The translations under genes were made by a program, and so were the position numbers. DNA of 50,719 bases from an uncultured Oscillospiraceae bacterium (GTDB lineage: Bacteria > Bacillota > Clostridia > Oscillospirales > Oscillospiraceae): the NCBI GenBank assembly GCA_947630755.1, contig CANRIU010000012.1, forward strand, positions 1 to 50,719, in the 5' to 3' direction. Position 1 is the first letter of the stretch. Every line of letters begins with the position of its first letter. A model generated the notes under the pieces. That model was not told the DNA's origin and did no database searches. It saw only the letters and a list, made by a program, of their open reading frames with translations. This document shows positions 32,127 through 40,148 of the stretch, one piece after another.

Positions 32127-34232
32127 ATGGAAAAATACATCAAACCCTCCCGGGTCGCGCTGATGGCGCTGCTTATGGCGGCGATAATCGCGGTCTACGG
32201 GCTGACCCTATACCGCATACAGGCCATTGACACAAAGGCCATACTTGACGAAAGCGACCTCACCGCCACCACCTACACCGTCGCCGCCGCCCGGGGCTCG
32301 GTCCTCGACAGGAACGGCGAGCTTCTCGTCTCCGACAGGACGGTCTACGACGTGAGCATTTCCCGCTCCCAGCTTCTAAGCTCCGAGGACCCCAACGGCA
32401 CCATATTAAAGCTCATCCGCGCCTGCGACCAGTACGGCGTCGAGTATAACGACTCCTTCCCCGTGACCATGACCGCGCCCTTTGAGTACTACGCCAACGC
32501 CACACAGACCCAGCAAAACTGGCTCAAGCGCTACTTTGACTTCTTCCCCAACGGCCTCCAGATAGAGGACCCGGAGAACCCCGACGTGTCCGCCACCGAG
32601 CTCACCAGCTGGATGCGCACCCACTACAAGATAGACTACACCGTCCCGGCGGAGGACGCCCGGCGGATAATGGGCGTCCGCTGGGAGCTGGAGATGCGCG
32701 CCATCATCAACACCGACGACTACGTCTTCGCCTCCGACATCCCGCCGGAGTTTTTGAGCTTCATATCCGAGCAGAACCTCTCCAGCGTCTCCATACTCAC
32801 CCGCTCCGTGCGGGAGTACCACACCACCTACGCCGCCCACATCCTGGGCTACCTTGGCGCCATGGACAGGGAGGAGTACGATGAGAAATACAAGGACCTG
32901 GGCTACCCCTTCAACGCCACGATAGGCAAGACCGGGGTGGAGGCCGCCTTTGAGGAGTACCTCCACGGCACCGACGGCGTGGTCACCGTCTACACCGACC
33001 CCTCCGGCGCTGTAAACGACATGGAGGTCGTCACCGAGGCCAGGGCGGGCAGCAACGTCTATCTCTCCATCTCCCTCCCCTTGCAGAAATCCGCCGAGGA
33101 CGCACTCAGGTACAGCATCGAGGAGATGAACCGCGCCCGCGTCCAGGAGGCCATGGAGAAGGCCGAGGAGGAAAACACCACCTATGAGGAGCCGGAGCTT
33201 GCCCGGGGCGGCGCAATAGTCGTCATGGATGTCAACACGGGCGAGGTCCTTGCCCTTGCCAGCTACCCCACCTTCAATATCGCCACCTTCCGGGCCGACT
33301 ACAACGAGAACAACGCAAACCCCCTGTCGCCCCTTTTGAACCGGGCCACCCAGGGACTTTATAACCCCGGCTCCACCTTCAAGATGGTCACCGCCTTCGC
33401 CGCCCTCCGGGGCAACACCATCTCCCCCCAGGACACCATCTACGACGCAAGCCAGTTCACCAAATACCCGGACTACCAGCCCGTGTGCTGGGTCTACCCG
33501 GGAAGCCACGGCTCCATAAACGTGGTCCAGGCGCTGGAGAAGTCCTGCAACTACTTCTTCTACACCGTCGCCGACCGCATGGGCATCACCCGCATCGCGG
33601 AATCCGCCCGTCTCTTCGGCCTCGGCTCCCACACGGGCATTGAGATCGGCGACAAGGAGGGGGAGGTCGCCTCCATAGAGCTCAAGCGTGAGAAGCTGGG
33701 CGAGGGCTGGTGGGACGCGGACACACTGCTGGCCTGCATAGGCCAGGGTCTCAACCGCTTCACCCCCATCGAGCTTGCAAATTACGTCGCCACCATCGCC
33801 AACGGCGGCACCCACTACAACGCCACCATCCTCAAAAGCGTCGCGAGCTTTGACTACTCCAGCGTCTTTGTCCGGCAGAGGCCCTCGGTGGAGAGCGTCA
33901 TTGACGACGAGGGGGGCTATATCCCCGTCCTCCAGCAGGGCATGAGGGCCGTGGCCCAGACGGGCACCGCCTCCTCCCAGCTCTCCGGCTACCAGGTCCC
34001 CGTGGCCGCCAAGACAGGTACCGTCCAGAACGACCGCTCCGCCATGAACGACGGCGTCTTCGTCTGCTACGCCCCCGCCGACAAGCCCGAGATTGCCATC
34101 GCCGTTGTGGTGGAAAAGGGCGGCTCCGGCGCGGCCCTCATCACCATCGCCAAGGACGTTCTGAACACATATTTCGCCGGGACCTCCAGCTATATTACCA
34201 CCGTCCAGCCGGACAACTCACTTTTGAAATAA
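32127..34232 (+). CDS. mrdA: Penicillin-binding protein 2 (elongasome transpeptidase)
   Basis: A class B PBP that cross-links peptidoglycan during cell elongation. An N-terminal membrane helix (~8-30) is followed by a pedestal domain starting near AARGSVLDRNG. The transpeptidase domain has all three catalytic motifs: SxxK as STFK with Ser416, SxN as SCN at 473-475, and KTG at 629-631. Its 701 residues match PBP2-type enzymes. It starts at an ATG with GAAGGAGG, 22 nt after mreD. The usual RodA glycosyltransferase partner is not in the window. Moderately long insertions in the pedestal (~90-220) are seen in other clostridial PBP2 proteins. Confidence 0.94.
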   Translation: MEKYIKPSRVALMALLMAAIIAVYGLTLYRIQAIDTKAILDESDLTATTYTVAAARGSVLDRNGELLVSDRTVYDVSISRSQLLSSEDPNGTILKLIRACDQYGVEYNDSFPVTMTAPFEYYANATQTQQNWLKRYFDFFPNGLQIEDPENPDVSATELTSWMRTHYKIDYTVPAEDARRIMGVRWELEMRAIINTDDYVFASDIPPEFLSFISEQNLSSVSILTRSVREYHTTYAAHILGYLGAMDREEYDEKYKDLGYPFNATIGKTGVEAAFEEYLHGTDGVVTVYTDPSGAVNDMEVVTEARAGSNVYLSISLPLQKSAEDALRYSIEEMNRARVQEAMEKAEEENTTYEEPELARGGAIVVMDVNTGEVLALASYPTFNIATFRADYNENNANPLSPLLNRATQGLYNPGSTFKMVTAFAALRGNTISPQDTIYDASQFTKYPDYQPVCWVYPGSHGSINVVQALEKSCNYFFYTVADRMGITRIAESARLFGLGSHTGIEIGDKEGEVASIELKREKLGEGWWDADTLLACIGQGLNRFTPIELANYVATIANGGTHYNATILKSVASFDYSSVFVRQRPSVESVIDDEGGYIPVLQQGMRAVAQTGTASSQLSGYQVPVAAKTGTVQNDRSAMNDGVFVCYAPADKPEIAIAVVVEKGGSGAALITIAKDVLNTYFAGTSSYITTVQPDNSLLK

Positions 34233-34320
34233 ATTTTCCCAGAATGTTGCTGTTTGTCATAAATTTGAATTTTTTCCCGTCAAATATCCGAAAAATGAAT
34301 AAGATTTCTTTATATTTCGC

Positions 34321-34349
34321 TTGCAAACCTGATAAGGCTCATATATAAT
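34321..34349 (+). promoter_or_regulatory. Promoter of minD
   Basis: TTGCAA (34321-34326), a 17-nt spacer and TATAAT (34344-34349), 17 nt before the start codon. The ~120-bp AT-rich gap after the PBP2 gene shows no strong terminator. Confidence 0.78.
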
Positions 34350-34366
34350 CTTAATTGGGGGCATGT

Positions 34367-35104
34367 ATGAGTAAAGCTGTTTTTATAACCTCCGGAAAGG
34401 GCGGCACGGGCAAGACCGCCTGCTGCGCCGCCATAGGCTCGTTTCTGGCAAGGTCCGGTCACAAGACCGTCCTTGTGGACTGCGACGCCGCGCTGAGAAA
34501 CCTTGACCTCGCTCTCGGGCTCTCCGCCGGTGGGCTGTGGGACTTTATGGATGTTATCGAGGGCCGCGCGCAGCTTGCCGACGCCCTTGTTCCCCACCCG
34601 GGCATCGAGGGCCTGAATTACCTCTCCGCCCCGGCGGAGCTCCCCGGCCCCGGCTTTGCCGGAGCGTTTGCGGAGCTCATCGGCGCCATGAGGAACGATT
34701 TTGAATTTATACTTCTCGACTCCCCCGCCGGGATCGGCAGCGGCTTTCGCATGGCGGCTCCCGCCTGCGATATGGGCATTATCGTCGCCACCGGGGATTT
34801 GAGCAGCCTCCGGGACGGACAGCGCACCGCCCAGGATCTGCGCGCCCTTGGCGTCCCGGAGCTTCGGCTTCTGGTGAACCGCCTGTCCCGCCGGGCCTAT
34901 CGCCGCATCCGCCGGAACGTGGACGAGGTCATTGACACCGTGGGTGCCCGGCTTATCGGCATAATCTCCGAGGATGAGAGCGTCATGGAGGCCGGGAACC
35001 GCCAGATCCCCCTCATCGACTATGGGGCCAGATGGGCCTGGGACCAGTTTTCCCGGGTCGCCCGGCGCGTCGCCGGGGAGAATGTCCCTCTCGGGCGCTT
35101 TTGA
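34367..35104 (+). CDS. minD: MinD-family ParA-type ATPase
   Basis: This 245-residue deviant Walker A ATPase has KGGTGKTACCAA near residue 10, VLVDCDAALRNLDLALGL at switch I and ILLDSPAGIG at the Walker B strand, all as in MinD, the membrane ATPase that positions the division site. The ATG at 34367 has GGGGG upstream. Canonical MinD ends in a Lys/Phe-rich amphipathic membrane helix. Here the end reads WDQFSRVARRVAGENVPLGRF, so membrane targeting may be weak or different. No minC or minE is adjacent, although genes of this kind often flank minD after PBP2 in Clostridia. mgsA follows after 42 bp. Confidence 0.87.
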   Translation: MSKAVFITSGKGGTGKTACCAAIGSFLARSGHKTVLVDCDAALRNLDLALGLSAGGLWDFMDVIEGRAQLADALVPHPGIEGLNYLSAPAELPGPGFAGAFAELIGAMRNDFEFILLDSPAGIGSGFRMAAPACDMGIIVATGDLSSLRDGQRTAQDLRALGVPELRLLVNRLSRRAYRRIRRNVDEVIDTVGARLIGIISEDESVMEAGNRQIPLIDYGARWAWDQFSRVARRVAGENVPLGRF

Positions 35105-35146
35105 AAACGACAAACCATTTTATTTACATAGAAAGCTGGTGATGGA

Positions 35147-35548
35147 ATGAATATCGCACTGATGGCACACGACAGGAAGAAGGAGCTTATGGTGCAGTTC
35201 TGCATCGCATACTGTGGGATACTTCAGACCCACTCCATTTGCGCGACCAACACTACCGGACGACTGGTCAAGGATGCCACGGGGCTGCCCATCGACCTGT
35301 ATCTGTCCTGCGACCAGGGCGGGGACCAGCAGATGGCGGCGCGTCTTGCTTACAACGAGCTTGACCTCGTGCTGTTCTTTTCCGACCCCACCGACCCCAA
35401 GGGCATAGCCTCCGTCAACAAGATAGGACGCCTCTGCGACCAGCAGAACGTCCCCTTCGCCACCAACGTCGCCACCGCCGAGGTCCTGATACGCGGCCTC
35501 AAGGACGGTATGCTCGACTGGCGCGACATCGTAAACCCCAAGAGATAA
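35147..35548 (+). CDS. mgsA: Methylglyoxal synthase family protein, divergent
   Basis: Methylglyoxal synthase converts dihydroxyacetone phosphate to methylglyoxal and phosphate. The 133-residue protein has the family's N-terminus (MNIALMAHDRKKELMVQF), a phosphate-binding TGRL stretch, the catalytic-Asp motif GGDQQMAAR and a C-terminal ATNVATAEVLI. However, the conserved FFRDP reads FFSDP, and the HEPDV motif that holds a histidine and aspartate of the active site in known enzymes is replaced by KGIASV. The usual GPLGGDQ is CDQGGDQ. The catalytic Asp remains, so partial or altered activity is possible. It follows minD and is followed by two GC hairpins. Confidence 0.85.
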   Translation: MNIALMAHDRKKELMVQFCIAYCGILQTHSICATNTTGRLVKDATGLPIDLYLSCDQGGDQQMAARLAYNELDLVLFFSDPTDPKGIASVNKIGRLCDQQNVPFATNVATAEVLIRGLKDGMLDWRDIVNPKR

Positions 35549-35565
35549 GCAGTATCACAATATAT

Positions 35566-35628
35566 CCCCGCCCGGGCGTCCGGCGCGGGGCAATACCGCA
35601 ACCCCCGCTCACCTGGCGGGGGCTTTGC
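35566..35628 (+). terminator. Two GC hairpins after mgsA, probable terminator
   Basis: CCCCGC/GCGGGG (35566-35571 with 35585-35590) is followed by CCCCCGC/GCGGGGG (35602-35608 with 35616-35622) and CTTTGCTT. The T run is weak. The second hairpin lies about 37 nt before the hisS start, so it could also act as a leader structure for hisS. Confidence 0.55.
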
Positions 35629-35659
35629 TTGCGGACATAAGCTTCAAGGAGAAAGATAA

Positions 35660-37015
35660 ATGGAAAAGATAACACCGCGAACCCTGTCGGGGTTTATGGA
35701 GCTCCTGCCGGAGAAGCAGGCCCTCATGGACCGGATAACCGACACCATACGGCGGGTATACTCCCTCTACGGCTTCACTCCCCTCGACACCCCCCTCATA
35801 GAGAGCTCCGAGGTGCTTCTGGCGAAGGGCGGCGGGGAGACCGAGAAGCAGATCTACCGCTTCACGAAGGGCGACTCCGACCTCTCGCTGCGCTTTGACC
35901 TGACGGTGCCCCTGGCAAAATACGTCGCCATGAACTACTCAAAGCTCGCCTTCCCCTTCCGCCGCTACCAGATAGGCAAGGTCTACCGGGGTGAGCGGGC
36001 CCAGAGGGGCAGATTCCGGGAATTTTATCAGGCGGACATCGACATCATCGGCGACGGCTCCCTCGACATAATGAACGAGGCCGAGATCCCGTCCATAATC
36101 TACCGCCTGTTCACCCAGCTTGGCATAAGCCGCTTTGTCATCCGCGTAAATAACCGCAGGCTCCTCACCGGGTTTTATGAGATGCTCGGCCTATCCGATA
36201 AATCCGGTGGCATAATGCGCACGGTGGACAAGCTGGAGAAGATCGGTCCCGGCAGGGTCCGCTCACTTTTGACCGACGAGCTCGGCCTTGACCCCGAAAA
36301 GGCCGGGGAGATACTTGACTTCATCTCCATATCCGGCTCAAACTCATCCGTCCTCGCCGCGCTGGAGGCGTACCGCGGGCGCAGCGCCGCCTTTGACGCC
36401 GGACTTTCGGAGCTGGCCGCCGTGGCGGGCCATCTCTCCGCCTTCGGCGTTCCGGAGGAGAATTTCGCCCTTGACCTCACCATCGCCCGTGGCCTTGACT
36501 ACTACACCGGGACAGTGTATGAGACAAAGCTCCTCGACCACCCGGAGGTCGGCTCCGTCTGCTCCGGCGGAAGATATGACGACCTCGCGGGCTTCTACAC
36601 CGACAAAAAGCTTCCGGGTGTGGGCATCTCCATCGGCCTTACGCGGCTCTTCTTCGTCCTTGACGACATGGGCCTTCTCTCCGAGGACCTCCCCACCGCC
36701 CCGGCTGACGTGCTCATACTCCCCATGATCGACGACATGTCCCCCGCCGTGGAGCTGGCGACTCTCCTGCGCTCCCGGGGTATCCGCGCCCAGCTGTACT
36801 CCGAGCCCAAAAAATTCAAGGCGCGCATGGCCTACGCCAACAGGCTCCGCGTCCCCTTCGCCGCCATAATCGGCGAGGACGAGGCATCCCGGGGGCTTGT
36901 GGGCCTCAAGGACATGGCCTCCGGCGCCCAGGAGGCCCTTTCACCTGCCGAGTGCGCCGACAGGGTCCTCTCCGCGCTGGAGCGCTGCCGGGACATACGT
37001 CCCGTAAAGGGCTGA
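35660..37015 (+). CDS. hisS: Histidyl-tRNA synthetase
   Basis: A class II synthetase charging tRNA-His. Visible motifs: RFDLTVPLAKYVA, motif 2 (FRRYQIGKVYRGERAQRGRF), the His-specific ARGLDYYTGTVYE, CSGGRYDDL, and motif 3 GVGISIGLTRLF. A C-terminal anticodon-binding domain (~350-440) is present, which favours HisS over the shorter regulatory HisZ. The 451 residues fit. The ATG at 35660 has AAGGAG 8 nt upstream. The small membrane-protein gene follows 3 nt after the stop, then aspS, giving the frequent hisS-aspS pairing. Confidence 0.93.
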   Translation: MEKITPRTLSGFMELLPEKQALMDRITDTIRRVYSLYGFTPLDTPLIESSEVLLAKGGGETEKQIYRFTKGDSDLSLRFDLTVPLAKYVAMNYSKLAFPFRRYQIGKVYRGERAQRGRFREFYQADIDIIGDGSLDIMNEAEIPSIIYRLFTQLGISRFVIRVNNRRLLTGFYEMLGLSDKSGGIMRTVDKLEKIGPGRVRSLLTDELGLDPEKAGEILDFISISGSNSSVLAALEAYRGRSAAFDAGLSELAAVAGHLSAFGVPEENFALDLTIARGLDYYTGTVYETKLLDHPEVGSVCSGGRYDDLAGFYTDKKLPGVGISIGLTRLFFVLDDMGLLSEDLPTAPADVLILPMIDDMSPAVELATLLRSRGIRAQLYSEPKKFKARMAYANRLRVPFAAIIGEDEASRGLVGLKDMASGAQEALSPAECADRVLSALERCRDIRPVKG

Positions 37016-37018
37016 GCC

Positions 37019-37543
37019 ATGTCCGGCAGGCATTTTTTCCTCATCCTGTTCATCCTCGCCCTGGCTGTCCTCGCCGTGGGACTTGTGCTCTGCCGGCCCA
37101 TGGAGGCCGACAGCTACGCCCCCGGCGGCTTTTCCATGGAAGCGGTGGACGGCGCCTACGTCTGGGCATATGAGGAGCAGGGCGACGGAGTCCCCGTGAC
37201 TGTCCTCTCACTGGAGGGCGGTCAGGAGCTTAAGGATATTCTGAGCCGCTTTGACGGCAGGGGCTTCGGGCGCACCCCCGCCTCCCTCTTCTCTGACGAG
37301 GCCCCCTCCTCCTTTGTGGGCGACAGGTGCTGGGGCGTCACCCTCCGGTGCTCAGTCTCCGGCGCGTCCCTCACCTTCACCTTCCGCGGGGGCGCCCTCA
37401 CCATCTCCGGCGGGGAGCAACCCGCCACCGTCCTCACCCAGAACAAGAGCACCTGGGCGTCATCCATATACGACTACATTCTCTCCCTCTACCCGGAACC
37501 GGATCCGGAGCCCGACCCCGAGACGCCGGAGGAGGCGGAGTAA
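37019..37543 (+). CDS. Small membrane-anchored protein of unknown function
   Basis: This 174-residue protein starts at an ATG 3 nt after the hisS stop, so it is probably co-translated. One N-terminal helix (FFLILFILALAVLAVGLVLC, ~6-25) anchors it or acts as a signal peptide. The outside part (~30-155) is strand-rich with no motif I recognise. The last ~18 residues are an acidic Pro-Glu-Asp stretch (PEPDPEPDPETPEEAE). It sits between hisS and aspS, but nothing in the sequence links it to tRNA charging. Confidence 0.75.
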   Translation: MSGRHFFLILFILALAVLAVGLVLCRPMEADSYAPGGFSMEAVDGAYVWAYEEQGDGVPVTVLSLEGGQELKDILSRFDGRGFGRTPASLFSDEAPSSFVGDRCWGVTLRCSVSGASLTFTFRGGALTISGGEQPATVLTQNKSTWASSIYDYILSLYPEPDPEPDPETPEEAE

Positions 37544-37592
37544 TAAGCTTTTCCCCTTCAAAATAAACACATATAATTTGGAGTGAAATGAA

Positions 37593-39368
37593 ATGACCCA
37601 ATCACGCACCCACACCTGCGGCGAGCTTCGCCTTGAGGACGCCGGAAAGGACGTCCGCCTTGTCGGCTGGCTTGAAAACCTCCGCCTTGTGAGCTCAAGC
37701 CTCGCGTTTCTTGTCCTCCGGGACTTCTACGGCACAACTCAGGTCGTAATCGAGGACGAGGGCCTTCTCGCCCAGGTCCGCGCCATAAACAAGGAGTCCA
37801 CCATCGCGGTGAACGGCACAGTCCGGGAGCGCAGCAGCAAGAACCCCAATCTCCCCACCGGCGACATCGAGGTCGTCCCGGCGTCCATCGAGCTTCTTGG
37901 CCGCTGCCGCTATAATGAGCTGCCCTTCCAGATAAACCACTCTAAGGAGGCGGACGAGTCCATTCGCCTCAAGTACAGATACCTCGACCTGAGAAACCCC
38001 GATGTCAAGCGCAATATCGTCCTGCGCTCCAAGGTCGTCGCGGACCTGCGCTCCGCCATGATCAACGAGGGCTTTCTCGAGATAGCCACCCCCATCCTCA
38101 CCGCCTCCAGCCCCGAGGGCGCCCGTGACTACCTCGTCCCCTCCCGCAAGCATCCGGGGAAGTTCTACGCCCTTCCCCAGGCGCCCCAGCAGTTCAAGCA
38201 GCTCCTCATGACCGCGGGCTTTGACAGGTACTTCCAGATCGCCCCCTGCTTCCGGGACGAGGACGCCCGGGGCGACCGCTCCCCCGGCGAGTTCTACCAG
38301 CTGGATATGGAGATGGCCTTTGCCGACCAGGAGGACGTCCTCGGCGTCCTGGAGCGGGTGCTGGTGCCCATATTTGAAAAATACGGCAAGTACAACCGCG
38401 TCTCCCAGGCCCCCTTCCGCCGCATCAAATACAATGACGCCCTTGAAAAATACGGCACCGACAAGCCGGACCTGCGCATAGACCTTGAGATCACCGACGT
38501 AACGAAGCTCCTCTCCGGCATCGGCTTCGGCCCCTTCGAGGGCCAGACCGTGAAGGCCATAGTCGTCACCGACTTCACCGCCACCCGCAAGCAGATAGAC
38601 AAGCTCTGCGCCGACACCGAGGTCCAGGCCGGGCGCAAGCCCTTCTGGTTCAGATATGACGAGAACGGGCAAATCGTGGGCGGCATCGCCAAATTCGTGG
38701 AGCCCGTGAAGGAGCAGGTCATTGAAGCTCTCGGCCTGAAGCCCGGGTGCTTCGTGGGCCTCGCCGCCGGGAAGCTCAGCGCCGCCCAGAAGACCGCCGG
38801 GGTCATGCGCGTAAAGCTGGGCGCCCTCTGCCCCGGTCATATGGATAAGGAGCAGTACGCCTTCTGCTGGATAGTTGACTTCCCCATGTACGAGATAGGT
38901 GAGGAGTCCGGGGAGCTGGAGTTCTGCCACAACCCCTTCTCCATGCCCAACGGCGGGCTGGAGGCCCTCCGCCGGGCCGCCGCCGGGGAGCTGGACTCCC
39001 TGACCATCACCGCCTTCCAGTATGACCTCGTAATAAACGGCTATGAGTCCGCCTCCGGCGCGGTGCGCAACCACGACCCGGAGATAATGATCGAGGCGTT
39101 CAAGCTGGTTCGCCTCGGGGAGGAGGACGTGAAGGCCAAATTCCCCGCCATGTACAACGCCTTCTGCTACGGCGCGCCTCCCCACGCCGGAGCCGCCCCG
39201 GGAGTTGACAGAATAATGATGCTCCTCACCGGCGAGGAGCTTATCCGTGAGGTCATAGCCTTCCCCATGAACAAGTCCGCCCAGGACGTGATGATGGGCG
39301 CCCCCGGCGAGGTCACGGAAAAGCAGCTCCGGGAGCTGAGCATATCCGTCACAGCCAGGGAAGAGTAA
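37593..39368 (+). CDS. aspS: Aspartyl-tRNA synthetase
   Basis: A bacterial-type class II synthetase of 591 residues. An N-terminal OB anticodon-binding domain (~1-110) leads into the catalytic core with RYLDLRNPDVKRNI, TPILTASSPEGARDY, FRDEDARGDRSPGEFYQLD (motif 2) and PGVDRIMMLL (motif 3). The bacterial GAD insertion (~290-420) lies between motifs 2 and 3. Whether it also charges tRNA-Asn cannot be decided from motifs alone. The start ATG at 37593 has GGAG 9 nt upstream; a lone TATAAT at 37572-37577 has no clear -35 partner. A 10-bp hairpin follows the stop. Confidence 0.95.
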   Translation: MTQSRTHTCGELRLEDAGKDVRLVGWLENLRLVSSSLAFLVLRDFYGTTQVVIEDEGLLAQVRAINKESTIAVNGTVRERSSKNPNLPTGDIEVVPASIELLGRCRYNELPFQINHSKEADESIRLKYRYLDLRNPDVKRNIVLRSKVVADLRSAMINEGFLEIATPILTASSPEGARDYLVPSRKHPGKFYALPQAPQQFKQLLMTAGFDRYFQIAPCFRDEDARGDRSPGEFYQLDMEMAFADQEDVLGVLERVLVPIFEKYGKYNRVSQAPFRRIKYNDALEKYGTDKPDLRIDLEITDVTKLLSGIGFGPFEGQTVKAIVVTDFTATRKQIDKLCADTEVQAGRKPFWFRYDENGQIVGGIAKFVEPVKEQVIEALGLKPGCFVGLAAGKLSAAQKTAGVMRVKLGALCPGHMDKEQYAFCWIVDFPMYEIGEESGELEFCHNPFSMPNGGLEALRRAAAGELDSLTITAFQYDLVINGYESASGAVRNHDPEIMIEAFKLVRLGEEDVKAKFPAMYNAFCYGAPPHAGAAPGVDRIMMLLTGEELIREVIAFPMNKSAQDVMMGAPGEVTEKQLRELSISVTAREE

Positions 39369-39386
39369 AACAATCAGATAACCGTG

Positions 39387-39410
39387 GCGGATACCCTCCG
39401 GTATCCGCCG
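39387..39410 (+). terminator. Hairpin after aspS
   Basis: A perfect 10-bp stem GGCGGATACC (39387-39396 with 39401-39410) and loop CTCC. There is no T run, so it may be an inefficient terminator or an mRNA 3-prime stabiliser. Confidence 0.55.
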
Positions 39411-39438
39411 CTGTCGTGAAAGGCATATTTGAGGTGGG

Positions 39439-40068
39439 ATGATGATCTCATTACAGAGTTATTTGGCCGACCCCTGTGGAACGGCAAGTATTCCATATTG
39501 GAAGTGTAAGAGCGTCACCCCGCCGCCAAACATGATGATCGTCCATCAAAGGCAGATGACTGACGCGCTGCTCTCCGGCTATGACGATGAGCCGTACTTT
39601 CGTCTACTGCACGACATGAAAAACATAAGGCCAATGGCCGTCGAGGGCGCCGAAATAGTCCCGGGCGGAGATATGGTGCATGAATTCGTCCGGCTTATCA
39701 ACGGCAGCTACACCGATTTGAGCGTCACCGCCGGGCAAATTGAGAGCTTGCGGCATACGCCCGTCTACTGCCCGGACCTGTGGGTCTTGCTGAGGGACAG
39801 TGACACACAGGCTTTTCTCGCCGGAGGCATAGCCGATTATGATAGGCAGATCGGCGAGCTCATTTTGGAGTGGATACAGGTCCTCCCGCCATACCGTGGG
39901 CGCGGCTACGGTCAATTTATAGTGAATACGTTGCTTTATAAAATGAAGGACACTGCAAAATTCGCAACAGTCTCGGGAAAAATCAACGCTCCCTCTAACC
40001 CCGAACGCCTATATAGAAGGTGTGGCTTTGCCGGAACCGATGTCTGGCATATCCTCACCAAAAAATGA
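39439..40068 (+). CDS. GNAT-family N-acetyltransferase
   Basis: This 209-residue protein has the acetyl-CoA-binding motif of GNAT enzymes in its second half: strand LILEWIQVLPPYRGRGYGQFIVNTLL, then VSGKINAPSNPERLYRRCGFAG, where the last helix and strand close the fold. The first ~75 residues (SLQSYLADPCGTASIPYWKC) are a conserved lead-in that I have seen in clostridial GNAT proteins of unknown substrate. It starts ATG-ATG at 39439 after GAGGTGGG. The codon choice is somewhat more AT-rich than in the flanking genes. It stands alone between aspS and the acyltransferase. Substrate unknown. Confidence 0.88.
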   Translation: MMISLQSYLADPCGTASIPYWKCKSVTPPPNMMIVHQRQMTDALLSGYDDEPYFRLLHDMKNIRPMAVEGAEIVPGGDMVHEFVRLINGSYTDLSVTAGQIESLRHTPVYCPDLWVLLRDSDTQAFLAGGIADYDRQIGELILEWIQVLPPYRGRGYGQFIVNTLLYKMKDTAKFATVSGKINAPSNPERLYRRCGFAGTDVWHILTKK

Positions 40069-40090
40069 ACATTCACATTGACGCTTAATC

Positions 40091-40119
40091 TTGCGCACTG
40101 GCGAAAAATCTGTTATAGT
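40091..40119 (+). promoter_or_regulatory. Promoter of the acyltransferase pair
   Basis: TTGCGC (40091-40096), a 17-nt spacer and TATAGT (40114-40119), about 30 nt before the start codon. Confidence 0.65.
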
Positions 40120-40148
40120 AGGTAAAAATAACCTTTTTGGAGGCACAA

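Noticed and set aside
35566-35659. T-box-type leader before hisS
   Set aside because: There are two GC hairpins but no recognisable T-box sequence or specifier loop, and the gap is too short.
37695-39185. 496-codon open frame on the minus strand
   Set aside because: It lies entirely antisense to aspS; GC-rich genes commonly leave the opposite strand open. The same holds for long antisense frames over carB, rnj and the PBP2 gene.
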